Positions 1 to 9,885 of a DNA stretch of 64,000 nt are shown in pieces (position 1 is the stretch's first letter; the number at the start of each line of letters is the position of its first letter). Below the pieces are notes generated by a model. The model saw only the letters and a list, made by a program, of their open reading frames with translations, did not search any database and was not told the origin of the DNA. The stretch is from Haematobia irritans. Taxonomy: Eukaryota; Arthropoda; Insecta; Diptera; Muscidae. The translations under genes were made by a program, and so were the position numbers. The stretch spans positions 67,988,669 to 68,052,668 of the forward strand of contig NC_134397.1 in the NCBI RefSeq assembly GCF_050003625.1, in the 5' to 3' direction.

Positions 1-292
1 GGGATGTTAAGAGTGTAATAACGCTCTCGATTTTAATAATGCTCATGTTTTCAGACGCGTCGCTAAGGTGAATTACTCAAAAAATTGTTCGTGAGTCACG
101 ACATTTTTCGTGAGTCACGATATTTTTCGTGAGTCACGACATTTTCGTGCGTGAGTACAAATTTTCTTTTCGTGAGTGTGAGTGAGCGTGAGTCCTACCA
201 AACAATATCGTGCGTGAGTGTGCGTGAGTAAGATTTTTCCGTCGTGAGTGTGCGTGAGCGTGAGTAAAATATTACTCACGTGCACACCTCTA
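1..292 (-). mobile_element. hAT-type MITE, copy I (cut by window start)
   Basis: This is half of the same element as copy II at 467-1020, in opposite orientation: bases 1-292 match the reverse complement of 467-758, down to the CACGTGCACACCTCTA end. It is packed with GTGAGT/ACTCAC words. Three TGAGTCA motifs at 92-98, 111-117 and 130-136 lie on a 19-bp period. The next eight bases, ctcagaac, would be the target duplication, but the other end lies outside the window. No coding capacity is seen. Confidence 0.7.
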
Positions 293-458
293 CTCAGAAC
301 TAAAGTTTGCTATCCATAACCGAATGTAATATGCCAGTAAATATGAGTTTAGGCTTCCGACTTTCAAGAAATAAAGAGGCTCCAACAAATTTAGAAATTA
401 CAAAGTCTGCAGACCATAACGACAACGACATGGCGTTTATGCAAATTTAACAAAAGAA
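293..458. other. spacer between two hAT-type MITEs
   Basis: This 166-bp single-copy-looking stretch separates the inverted copies. It forms the loop of a large hairpin made by arms 1-292 and 467-758. I see no gene in it. Confidence 0.5.
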
Positions 459-466
459 ATACCAAG

Positions 467-1020
467 TAGAGGTGTGCACGTGAGTAATAGTTTACTCACG
501 CTCACGCACACTCACGACTGAAAAATCATACTCACGCACACTCACGCACGATATTTTGAGGTAGTACTCACGCTCACGCACACTCACGAAAAGAAAATTT
601 GTACTCACGCACACTCACGCACGAAAACGTCGTGAATCACGAAAAATACCGTGACTCACGAAAAATATCGTGACTCACGAATAATTTTATGATTAATTTA
701 CCTTACCGAAACATGAGCATTATTAAAATCGAGAGTGTTATTAAACTCTTAACATCCCAGGTGTCACTAAAATTGTAATTGAATTTAACTCTTAAGCGTT
801 TTATGTTGGTGAGCAGGAATATTTTCGTGAGTGTAATTCGTTACTCACGCACAATCACGAAGATATTATTTTCGTGACTCACGCTCACGCACGACATTTT
901 GGTTTGTTAATCACGCTCACGCACACTCACGCTGTTTTCATGAACGTGACTCACGACTCACGCACGAATCACGAAAATGTTCGTGAGTCACGATAATTTC
1001 GTGTCACGTGCACACCTCTA
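467..1020 (+). mobile_element. hAT-type MITE, copy II, complete
   Basis: A 554-bp non-autonomous DNA element. It begins TAGAGGTGTGCACGTGA and ends TCACGTGCACACCTCTA, a near-perfect terminal inverted repeat. It is flanked by an exact 8-bp direct repeat, ATACCAAG, at 459-466 and 1021-1028. The 8-bp duplication and TAGAG-type ends are typical of the hAT superfamily. The interior is dense in ACTCACGCAC words, with TGACTCA/TGAGTCA at 652, 671, 875, 947 and 984 and a CACGTG at each end. There is no transposase, so it would depend on one supplied in trans. Confidence 0.8.
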
Positions 1021-1143
1021 ATACCAAGTGATAAAATATGGGCAACTATTTTCGAAAAATGTGTCCGTTTTTGCTTGTCCCGACAAATCTCGAAATGTAC
1101 AGCGCAATGTCCCGGATTTTGGCAACCATCATCTGGCATCCCT

Positions 1144-1456
1144 ACCCAGCAAAAAAGCGTCGCCAAAAACGTAATGAAAATGTTCTTTTTGAATCTGGAA
1201 GTGGTGCAAAATTGACGCAGAAGCGATGAATTTAACATGGGCTTGTCATAGGACAGAAGTCCCCCATTTCAACAGCCGTTGCACTGAATTTGCTTCACTT
1301 CTTAAGGTGTGATCCGAATTCAATGTTTTGGATGTAAATTAAAAAATTCTGTAATATTTTGTCAAATAAATAATTTTTATAATTTTTTATAATTTTTAAT
1401 GGATTCTAACGCTTGTCGAAAACGTTTGACCTCAAATATTTTCAAAAATTCACAAT
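1144..1456 (+). repeat. dispersed repeat R, copy 1 (3' part cut by HINE-A1)
   Basis: This stretch aligns closely with 9473-9800: it starts CAGCAAAAAAGCG, continues through ATGGGCTTGTCATAGGACRGA and ends in the same AT-rich tail. Copy 1 stops where HINE-A1 begins, so HINE-A1 probably inserted into it. The superfamily is not recognised and no long ORF is present. Confidence 0.65.
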
Positions 1457-2956
1457 TTTTATACCCTCCACCATAGGATGGGGGTATAATAAATTTACCA
1501 TTCCGTTTGTAACACATCGAAATATTGCTCTAAGACCCCATAAAGTATATATATTCTGGGTCGTGGTGAAATTCAGAGTCGATCTGAGCCTGTCCGTCCG
1601 TCTGTTGAAATCACGCTAACTTCCGAATGAATGAAGCTATCGACTTGAAACTTGGCACAAGTAGTTGTTATTGATGTAGGTCGGATGGTACTGCAAATGG
1701 GCCATATCGGTCCACTTTTACGTATAGCCCCCATATAAACGGACCCCCAAACTTAGATTGCAGATCCTCTAAGAGAAGCAAATTTCAACCGATCCCGCTG
1801 AAATTTGGTACATGGTGTTAGTATATGGTCTCTATAAACCATGCAAAAATTGGTCCACATCGGTTAATAATTATATATAGCCCCCATATAAACCGATCCC
1901 CAGATATGACTTGCGGAGCCTCTAAGAGAAGCAAATTTCATCCGGTCCGGCTGAAATTTGGTAAATGGTGTTAGTATATGGTCTCTATCAACCATGCAAC
2001 AATTGGTACAGATCGGTCCATAATTATATATAGCCCCCATATAAACCGATCCCAGATTTGGCTTGCGGAGCCTCTAAGAGAGCAAATTTCATCCGATCCG
2101 GTTGACATTTGGTACATCGTGTAAGTATATGGTCTCTAACAACTATGCAGAAATTGGTCCACATCGGTCCATTATTATATATAGCCCCAATATAAACCGA
2201 TCACCAGATTTGACCTCCGGAGCCTCTTGGAAGACCAAAATTCATCTGATTCAGTTGAAATTTGGTGCGTGATGTTAATATATGGTATCCAACAGCCATG
2301 CAGGAATTGGTTACTATCAGTCCATAATTATATATAGCCCCCATATAAACCGATCCCCAGATTTGACCTCCTGTGCCTTTTGGAGAAGAAAAATTCATCC
2401 GATCTGGTAGTATATGATATTTAACAACCCTGCCATAAGTGGTCCATATCAGTCCATAATCATATATAGCCCCCATATAAACCGATCCCGAGATTTGGTT
2501 TTGGAGCCTCTTGGAGGAGCAAATTTCATTCGAGTCAGTTGAAATTTGGTACATTGTGCTAGTATATGACCGTTAACAACCATGCCTAACTAGGTCCATA
2601 TCGGTCTATAGTTATAACATATATAGCCCTCAGATAAATCGATCTCCAATCACACAAAAATTGGTCCATATCAAGTTCATAATTGTGTATAGCCCCCATA
2701 TAAACGACCCCCATATTTCAATTCTGGCTCTCTACATACCGTGAAAAAGTCCATATCGATTCGTAAATATTTGTAGACGTACCTATTCATACCTTTTTGT
2801 CTAATATATGCCACATATGGACTAACTCACAATTTAGAAAACGATGTTAAGAAGTTTTAAGATACCACAACCAAAGTAATTCGATTGAGGATGACAGTCT
2901 TTCGTAGAAGTTTCTACGCAATCCATGGAGGAGTGTACATAAGATTCGGCCTGGCC
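1457..2956 (+). mobile_element. HINE-A1, DINE-1-like element, 3' end cut
   Basis: The 5' end is TTTTTATACCCTCCACCAT followed by a GGGGGTATA hairpin partner. Next comes the GACCCCATAAAGTATATATATTC block and GTCCGTCCGTCTGTT, which recall the Drosophila DINE-1/INE-1 5' domain. From about 1690 the core is roughly 153-bp units, each with 'atatagcccccatataaaccgatcc'-type blocks. From about 2800 comes the conserved 3' domain, which stops at ATTCGGCCTGGCC, losing the last ~25 bases. The ORF on the minus strand inside the core is a by-product of the repeat. Confidence 0.75.
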
Positions 2957-3089
2957 TTTATTTCCTGATCAACAAAACTGTACATTCAGATGAATTAGAT
3001 ACCTATAATAATGAATTTATTAATATAAAATAAAAGTAAGTCTGATTCCAGTTTTGCACTTTATGCGTAATACATTAAAATCAAATGTC
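2957..3089. other. AT-rich gap, probably Tc1 3' flank
   Basis: This lies between the broken HINE-A1 end and the Tc1 relic on the minus strand. It may be the untranslated 3' end of that Tc1 element. I could not find a terminal repeat. Confidence 0.3.
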
Positions 3090-3462
3090 TTAGTATTTAG
3101 GCCATAGTTCGTTATTTCTAATTATGGTTGTAACTCGTCTTGACATACTTCTACTAAGTTTTGTATTATTTCTTTTGGAATATCCGACTAATTGTGCTGA
3201 ACTTGGTTCTAGATCTCATCGCTATTTGGTGTAATCTCAAGCCCCTTTTAATCAGAGACCATAAATTCTCAAAGGGATTTAAATCGGGTCTTTGTGGTAG
3301 CCTTTTGAGCATTAGAGAACTGTGCTCCGGCAGCCATTTCCTTACTATTTTGTAAGTATGCTTGGGTTTGCCGTCTTTTTGAAAAACAACTTGATTCCCA
3401 AGGAAGGTGCAAGCCTTCGCAAACTCAAGCAAATTTGATTGCACAATATCAAGGTAGTCTCC
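3090..3462 (-). pseudogene. Tc1-like (DD34E) transposase C-terminal relic
   Basis: On the minus strand, residues encoded from 3462 downward read ...FQKDGKPKHTYKIV...LPQRPDLNPFENLWSLIK. That is the second catalytic Asp region and the PDLNPxENLW block with the third catalytic Glu of Tc1 transposases. The Asp to Glu spacing is 34 residues (DD34E). The open frame ends at 3166, but the expected C-terminus continues in other frames to a stop at 3090-3092, so there are at least two frameshifts. The N-terminal two thirds are missing: upstream the frame is cut by HINE-B1. It is a dead fragment. Confidence 0.8.
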
Positions 3463-5168
3463 TTTTTATACCCACCACCATAGAATGGTGATGGGGGTAT
3501 AATAAGTTTGCTATTCCGTTTGTAACACATCGAAATATCGATTTCCGACTATATAAAGTATATATATTCTTGATCAGGGAGAAATTCTAAGACGATATAA
3601 GCAGGTCCGTCTGTCTGTTGTAATAACGCTACAGCCTTCAATAATCGTCCTGAAATTTGGCACAGATTCGTCTTTTGTTTGCAGACAGGTCAAGTTCGAA
3701 GATGGGTTATATCGGTCCAAGTTTTGATATAGTCCCCATATAAACCGACCTCCTGATTTGGGTTCTTGGGCTTATAAAAACTGTAGTTTTTATCCAATTT
3801 GCCTGAAATTGGAAATCTAGAGGTAGTTTAGGACCATCAAAAAGTGTACCAAAAATGGTGCCTATCGGTCCATGTTTTGGTATAGCGCCCATATGGACCG
3901 TTTTCCCGATTTTGCTTTTTGGGCGTCTAGAAAGTGTATTTTCTATCCGATTTGCCTGAAATTGGAAATCTAGAGGTATTCTAGGACCATAAAGAGGTGT
4001 GCCGAAAATGGGGTGTATCGGTCCATGTTTTTATAGAGCTCCCATATAGACCGATCTCCCAATTTTACTTCATGGGCTTCTAGAATCCGTAGTTTTGATC
4101 CAATTTACCTGAAATTTGAAATCTAGAGGTACTCTAGGACTCTAAAAATGTGTACCGAAAATGGTGAGTACCGGTCCATGTTTTGATATAGCCACTATAT
4201 ATGCCGATCTCCCGATTTCACTTCTTGGAGTTCTAGAATCCGTAATTTTTACCCAATTTGCCTCAAATCGGAAATCTAGAAGTATTCTAGGAAGAGGTGT
4301 GTCGAAAATGGTGAGTGTCGGTCCATGTTTTGATATAGACCCCATATAGATCGATCTCCCCATTTTACTTCTTGGGCTTCTAGAAACCGTAGTTTTTATT
4401 CAATTTGCCTGAAATTGGAAATGTAGAGGTATTCTAGGAAAATAAAGAGATGTGCTGACAATGGTGATTATCGGTCCATGTTTTGATATAGCCCCCACAT
4501 AGACCGATCTCCAGATTTACTTCTTGGGCTTTTAGAATCCGTAGTTTTTACCCAATTTGCCTGAAATTGGAAATCTAGAGGTATTCTAGGACCATAAAGG
4601 GTGTGCCGAATATATTAAGTATCGGTACAGTTTTTGATATAGCCCCCTTATAAACCGGCCCTCCGATTTGGGGTCTAGATTCTAGAACTACAATTAAATG
4701 TGCTGAATACTGTGTGTATCCTTCCATGTTTTGGTATAGCCCCCATTACATCGGACTCCCGATTTAACTGCTAGCGTTTCTAGAAATTGTAGTTTTTATC
4801 CGATTTGCCACAAATTGAAAATATACTGGCATTTTAGACCCATAACAAAGTGTACACGCAAAAAAATAATTCTTTGCTCCCAAACGAAATTTTAGACAAA
4901 CAAAGTTCGTTTCTCATTTGCTTTTCGTTGAAAGGAAGTGTATTTGGAAGAAAAGTATATACTTTTTGTGATAAACGTTTATTCTTTTCTAGGATGTAAA
5001 AACAATTTCATAAAGACTAACTCAAAAAAAAAAAAAATTTCTGGCTAATTGAATTTTCCCTCACATCTTTCTCACTTCCACGAAGTTTTTTAGTTCTTAG
5101 CACCTTTTTCTGTGACACAAACAATGTAGAAGAAATTATACGATTTTATAATTTTTTTTGTTACCTTT

Positions 5169-5242
5169 CGCCTGGACGGAGAATCGAACCGCGGACCATG
5201 CAATTTGTAAGCCAGCACACTATCCACTGAGCCATGTAGCCG
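5169..5242 (-). other. tRNA-like sequence in TIR-F1 (minus strand)
   Basis: On the minus strand this reads TGGCTCAGTGG, a perfect A box, then CTTACAA in the anticodon-loop position, and GGTTCGATTCT, a B box with one mismatch. The D arm can pair partly and the T arm imperfectly. The acceptor ends do not pair well, so a functional tRNA is unlikely. The loop would read anticodon TAC (Val-like). No T-run terminator follows. Diverged relatives sit in TIR-F2 and TIR-F3. Confidence 0.55.
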
Positions 5243-5353
5243 TTATTGTCATCAATAGACAATTACCCATATAAGTTATATTTATATAGCATAGCTTGCG
5301 GCGCCCACGAGCCGATTAAACAAAGTTTATTTAACAGAAAAATACATTTAGTA

Positions 5354-5440
5354 GGGCACCGTGAAGCAGTGGTTGCTACGTCCGACTTGCATGCCAAGGG
5401 TGGTGGGTTCGATCCCTGCTTCGACCAAAGTTTTTTTTTT
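5354..5440 (+). other. tRNA-like sequence with T-run in TIR-F1 (plus strand)
   Basis: GGGCACCGTGAAGCAGTGG resembles an A box, CTTGCAT sits in the anticodon-loop position (TGC, Ala-like), and GGTTCGATCCC is a full B box. It is followed at 5431-5440 by ten T, a possible RNA polymerase III terminator. It is similar to the head of the SINE at 22416 (shared CACCGTG.., CTTGCAT, GGTGGTGGGTTCGAT, CCTGCTTCGACC). It diverges from the minus-strand tRNA-like sequence about 110 bp away. Confidence 0.55.
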
Positions 5441-6079
5441 ACATATATTCCAGATATGGTCGGAAGATTCCGAAAAAATATTCAACATCACATTCTACTA
5501 TATTAAATTTTTACTATGAACTGTAAAATGTGTCTTATTAAAGACCTAAAGTCAGAAAAGGACAGTGTTTGATATAAACGAAATGGATTGTGTTGTTGGT
5601 TCAAAAATAACTATTTTTATTGAAAAAATAAAAATTGTGTAACAAACGAATTTTTTTGGTGATAAAAGTGTATACTTTTCGAAGCAATTCAAAACACTCT
5701 AACAAAAGAAAAACGTTTTCGGTACACGTTTTCCAAACGTTTTTTTTTCTTTGCGTGTATATGATTTAGTTTTATCGGTCCATTTGGTAAGGCCTCCATA
5801 TAGACCGATTTCACTTATTGAGGGTATATAAGGCGCACTGATCATGAAAATTGCTTGAAGCTGAATACAAACTTTCCAGATTTTACTTCTCGTAGTCATT
5901 TAAATAATTGGGATGAAAATTCACAGATTTTAGATTTCAAATCAAGGCGTTATTTCATAATTTTCTTGCACTTACAAGAGATGTTTATGATTCCTCTAAA
6001 ACTCAAACAAAAAATGGTTCTTATAAATTCAGAATCTGATTTAATCTTCATAGGTAAAATCTTTTCATTTATCTTCCCA

Positions 6080-7379
6080 CTTTTGAAGACTTTGTCATTA
6101 CCAGTAATGTTCGGAGGTCGTTAGCAGTAATGTTCTATTGCATCAGATTAAAAACGGTTTATTTATTTATTTATTTTTTTTTTTTTTCATCTGACCATTT
6201 AACTTATTTCCAGTTATCAACGACCTCTGTGGGCCTTCCTTGACATTTTCTTTTAAATAAAGATTGCAAAAACATGCAATCGGTTTTGCTCCCCACTGTA
6301 TATGGGACCTATATCTAAATTTTATATGATTTGGATGATAATTTTCAGGTCTACTGAGTACTATTGAAGATTATAAATATTTTGCCAAAATTGAATAATA
6401 TAGGTTAATGAATAAGGATATTATGACCAATTATCGGAAAAACGGTGGAGCTCCTCCAACTATATCTAAATCTGAAGCGATTTGTATAATACTTTGCAGG
6501 TTTGGTTTATACTATGGAAAATAACAACTTTTAGATATTATGCCCTAATTTCGAAAAATAAGTAAAATATATGTAGAGCCTATATATCCAAAATAGGGTC
6601 AGATGGACAGACACCAAGGACTACAACGACTCAGGAGGTGATTTTGAATCGATCGGTATATATTTTATAGGGTCTAAAACCAATATTTTCTGCTAGGCAC
6701 ATTTTCTTGAGATCATAGTTATTATACCCAGACCACTATTATGGTTAAATTAAAAAGTCCAACTATTTTTAAATAAAATCACACATCATATTTCAATAAA
6801 ATATGTGATAATGAAATTCACAAAAACAAAATTTCTTGCTAATTATAAATATCATAATTTAAGAAAGCCAAAACAATATCTCTTGATCCATATACATATC
6901 TTTGTTTCTCGAAAAAGCGGGAAATGATGACGTAAAAAATACCAAACAATGAAATCCTATGTCATTGCCGGGTTATTTGGATTTTACAGTTCTTTGCTCT
7001 ATAGTCGTGTGCTGAAGAACATCACCTGATAAGAGATATTTTGTTGATATTTTTATTTAACGTAACGATGACTTGTTTTTGTGGTTATTTGATATAATTT
7101 CATCTCAATTCGAGACGGCCTTTGTTTTCATTTCCATTTTCAGTTTACACTTGTAGTTCGAGGTATTTATAGTTGCGTTCAATAAAGGGTATTAAAACAA
7201 ATTTTATTTTATTTTTTTATAATTATTTTTTATAAGTTTATACAAAATAAATATGAACCGTAAAATCGCTGAACCAAATGGATGAAATACAATAGCACAA
7301 AAAGATTTATTTGTTTACAAGACAAAGACGCCATTGATATATGTCAGCCTCCAACTCCAATAAGAATGCTATGAATAAA
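6080..7379. other. AT-rich stretch with faint HINE remnants, no gene
   Basis: A T-rich low-complexity run lies at about 6159-6188. Pieces at about 6300-6690 recall HINE-C core text (tatatctaaat.tgaa.cgat.t) but are strongly decayed. I see nothing else, and the short ORFs have no recognisable product. Confidence 0.4.
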
Positions 7380-7845
7380 CATTTTATCGACGCCTCTAAA
7401 AGTCAAATCGGGAGATTGGTCAATAGGGGGGCTATATTAAAACATGGACCGATATATCAAATTTAGCACAACTCTTTATGACCCCTAAATACCTAAAGAT
7501 TTCCAATTCCATGGGAATCAGATAAAAATTGCGGCTTCCACACCCTCAAGAAGTCAAATCTGGAGATTGGTCCATATGAAGGTTATATCAAAACATGAGC
7601 CGATATGTACCAAATTTGGTACAGCTTATTACGAACCTATAATAACTCTACTCGTAGATTTCGAACAAATAGGATGAAAATTGCGGCGTCCATTCCCTCA
7701 AGAATTCAAATCGGGAAATCGGTCCCGATTTTAATACAACTTTTATGAGCCTTAAATAGCTCTAGATTTCAAGCAAATCGGATGAAAATTGTGGCTTCCA
7801 TGCCCTCAAGAAGTCAAACCGCGAAATAGGTCTATACACGCACAG
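7380..7845 (-). repeat. decayed HINE-B-like tandem core
   Basis: This holds three to four degenerate units in reverse sense to HINE-B, each with 'caagaagtcaaatc.ggagattggtcca' and 'ttaaaacatggaccgat' blocks. Neither end hairpin is present. It is followed at 7847 by the CACGCACAG end of another element. Confidence 0.5.
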
Positions 7846-7904
7846 GAAAAACATATTTGGACATGGTTACCGCATCCTTTTAATGCTTAGTTAGAGCATG
7901 TAAT

Positions 7905-8106
7905 TGTTGCGAGACCCACGTATTTCTATAGAAATTTTTTTCAAAATATTATTTCTATAAAAATTTTTCTCAAAATTTTATTTCTGTGGAATTTTGTCTC
8001 AAAATTTTATTTCTATAGAATTTATTGTCAAAATTTTATTTCTATAGAAAAATTTCTCACAAAAATTTGTTTATAGAAACTTTTTCCAAAATTTTATTTT
8101 TATAAA
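7905..8106 (+). repeat. 29-bp minisatellite (TTTTATTTCTATAGAAA type)
   Basis: Degenerate tandem copies of TTTTATTTCTATAGAAAAT with TTTGTCAAAA. The same unit occurs, in either orientation, at about 8232-8350, 19755-20130, 23540-23716, 37241-37395, 50625-50805 and 55585-55855. Confidence 0.75.
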
Positions 8107-8472
8107 GATTTAAAAAAAAAAGATTACTAATTTGGGTAGAATTCTACCAACTGTGGCAACCGTGGTCGTAATACAAATTTATATTCTAAGTTATATACGT
8201 TGCATATTCATGTTTTATGATAATAAAGTAAATTTTGTCTCAAAATTTTATTTCTATAGAATTTATTGTCAAAATTTTATTTCTATAGAAAAATTTCTCA
8301 CAAAAATTTGTTTATAGAAACTTTTTCCAAAATTTTATTTTTATAAAGATTTAAAAAAAAAAAGATTACTAATTTGGGTAGAATTCTACCAACTGTGGCA
8401 ACCGTGGTCGTAATACAAATTTATATTCTAAGTTATATACGTTGCATATTCATGTTTTATGATAATAAAGTA
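7991..8472 (+). repeat. 241-bp tandem duplication
   Basis: Bases 7991-8231 and 8232-8472 are nearly identical and in the same orientation. They differ mainly by one A in a poly-A run. Each unit holds two to three minisatellite copies plus a TGGGTAGAATTCTACCAACTG palindrome-like stretch and a short AT-rich tail. The low divergence suggests a recent duplication or an assembly effect. A relative of the unit's tail occurs at 21455-21543. Confidence 0.8.
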
Positions 8473-8615
8473 CTTAGAACCATGTTTGTTTTGTAAAATT
8501 TAACGAAAAATATAGTAGGGAAAATTGTTTGGGAATGTATAGGAAAGTAGGGAACTTTTTTTTGTCCTTGTAGGGTAAACCGAACATTTTCCCTGGCAAC
8601 ATTGACTATGAGCTA

Positions 8616-8797
8616 TAGTCAGATTGACACAAAGCACCCATAGACATGTACCCCTTAATTTTCTTAAATATGCAACTGCGGTTTATCTCCCAGACCTGTA
8701 TGTTACCCCACAAATGCTTATGATTACTAATTCTGTAATGGTGGTTTAGGGTATGATATAGTCGGCCCCTCCCGACTTTCTATTTTACTTACTTGTT
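8616..8797 (+). mobile_element. HINE-D 3' end fragment
   Basis: It ends GGTATGATATAGTCGGCC, CCTCCCGACTTTCTATTTTA, CTTACTTGTTTT: a GC hairpin (TCGG..CCGA) followed by the CTTGTT terminus typical of these elements. The preceding ~100 bp matches, inverted, 31440-31501. The 5' part is absent. Confidence 0.6.
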
Positions 8798-8908
8798 TTC
8801 TTAGAACTATGTTCACTGAGAAAAAATGGTTGCAGGTGAAAATGTTATATGGTCGCCACAAAAATAGCTCCAATCATATTATTTTGCTCCTCGAATATGA
8901 TCGTGACA

Positions 8909-9368
8909 ATCATGCTTAGAACTTAATTTAAGTTCCTTATGAACTTAGTTTAAGTTTGCTTAAATTAAGTTTATAAGTCTCTCAAATGAGTAACTTTTAA
9001 TAAAATTGTACCTGTCTTGAGCTTCGTGCAGCGCTAAAGACATTTTAAGAATTTTTAAATCCAATTTTTTAAAATCGGAAATAAACCTACATTTTCTTTC
9101 ATGGTGGGTTCACTTTTTTTGTGTGGGGTATCTGTAACAAAATACGACAAAACATTTTCGATTATCCAACATAAATTTAATTCGATTTCATATTCATACC
9201 GTTTGTCCTCGCACCATAAAACAAACGTTTAATTTAAATCAGCGTTACCGTTAAAAAGTGGTACAAAAAGTGTCACTTGTCATTCTAAAACAGTGGCTCT
9301 CAGTTAAAAAAAAAAAAAGTGGCGCACTTTTTCATATATATAGAAATTAACAAAAAAACTTTCTATAT
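8909..9368. other. AT-rich stretch, possible repeat G end
   Basis: At about 9105-9126 the words GGGTTCACTTTTTTTGTGTGG recall the right end of repeat G (48700-48723). A poly-A run lies at 9308-9321. No gene is seen. Confidence 0.35.
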
Positions 9369-9470
9369 TAGATAAACCAAGTTATTGCAGAATTCTATGT
9401 AAAACACTGATATAAATGTCCTTATATATCAGTGTTTTATATAAAATTCTGAAATAACTCGGTTTATCTA
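9369..9470. repeat. long hairpin (46-bp arms, 10-bp loop)
   Basis: 9369-9414 (TAGATAAACCAAGTTATTGC...) and 9425-9470 (...GAAATAACTCGGTTTATCTA) are inverted copies with few mismatches around the loop aatgtcctta. A fold-back MITE end or a cruciform-forming sequence are both possible. No target duplication was identified. Confidence 0.8.
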
Positions 9471-9472
9471 TT

Positions 9473-9885
9473 ACACAGCAAAAAAAAGCGTTGCCAAAAA
9501 AATAGTGAAAATGTGCTTTTTGGATACGGAAGTGGTGCAAAATTGTGGCAGAAGCAATGAGTTTAACATGGGCTTGTCATAGGACGGATGTCCACCATTT
9601 TTTCCACAGCCGTTGCACTGAATTTGCTTCACTTCTTAAGGTGTGATCCCAATTCAGAGTTTTGGATGTAAATTAAAAACATTTGTGATATTTTGCCAAA
9701 TAAATAATTTTTTATATTTTTTTATGATTTTTAATGCATTCTAACCTTTGGTAGAAACTTTTGACCTCAAATATTTCCCAAAATTCGCAATTTTTCTAGA
9801 ATAGATTTTGCATTTTTTTTGACAAAATTTAAATAATTTGTACCATTTTATGAATCCTTACTCTGTTTTTAACCTATTTAAAACA
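9473..9885 (+). repeat. dispersed repeat R, copy 2
   Basis: This matches 1144-1456 over more than 300 bp (CAGCAAAAAAAAGCGTTGCC at the start; CACTTCTTAAGGTGTGATCC in the middle). It continues about 85 bp further than copy 1, until HINE-C1 begins. Its superfamily is unknown. Confidence 0.65.

Larger units (their letters stand above)
4855..5757. mobile_element. TIR-F1, TA-flanked element carrying two tRNA-like sequences
   Basis: This 903-bp insertion sits inside HINE-B1. Its ends are CACGCAAAAAAA and TTTCTTTGCGTG, flanked by TA on both sides; the empty site is visible in HINE-B2 at about 27668 (gtgTAtatgattt). Inside are a minus-strand tRNA-like sequence (5169-5242) and a plus-strand one (5354-5430). 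The block 5082-5180 is shared with TIR-F2 and TIR-F3. No transposase is present. The TA duplication suggests a Tc1/mariner-type mover, but other F/H copies show CA, so the class is open. Confidence 0.7.
3463..6079 (+). mobile_element. HINE-B1, DINE-1-like element split by TIR-F1
   Basis: The 5' end is TTTTTATACCCACCACCATAG with the GGGGGTATAATAAG partner, then CCGACTATATAAAGTATATATATTCTTGATC and GTCCGTCTGTCTGTT. The core is a tandem array of about 153-bp units with 'catgttttgatatagcccccatatagaccgatctcccga' blocks and 'cttgggcttctagaa'. It aligns along its length with HINE-B2 (25999-28139). The match to HINE-B2 ends near 6079, so the 3' hairpin end is lost. The stretch 4855-5757 is a foreign insertion (TIR-F1) with a TA duplication. 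Confidence 0.75.
7847..8908. mobile_element. degraded fold-back element related to 51271-52785
   Basis: The left end, TA then CACGCACAGGAAAAAC, and the next ~80 bases match the left end at 51271. The right part, 8800-8908 (TATGTTCACTGAG...GTCGCCACAAAAATAGCTCC...), matches 52655-52770. The middle differs: it holds the 29-bp minisatellite, a 241-bp tandem duplication and a HINE-D end. The extreme right terminus is not preserved. Confidence 0.5.

Noticed and set aside
5354..5430. Functional tRNA-Ala gene
   Set aside because: Acceptor and anticodon stems pair poorly and the sequence lies in a mobile element; called tRNA-like only.
5246..5506. 86-residue ORF in TIR-F1
   Set aside because: It overlaps both tRNA-like sequences and has no recognisable domain.
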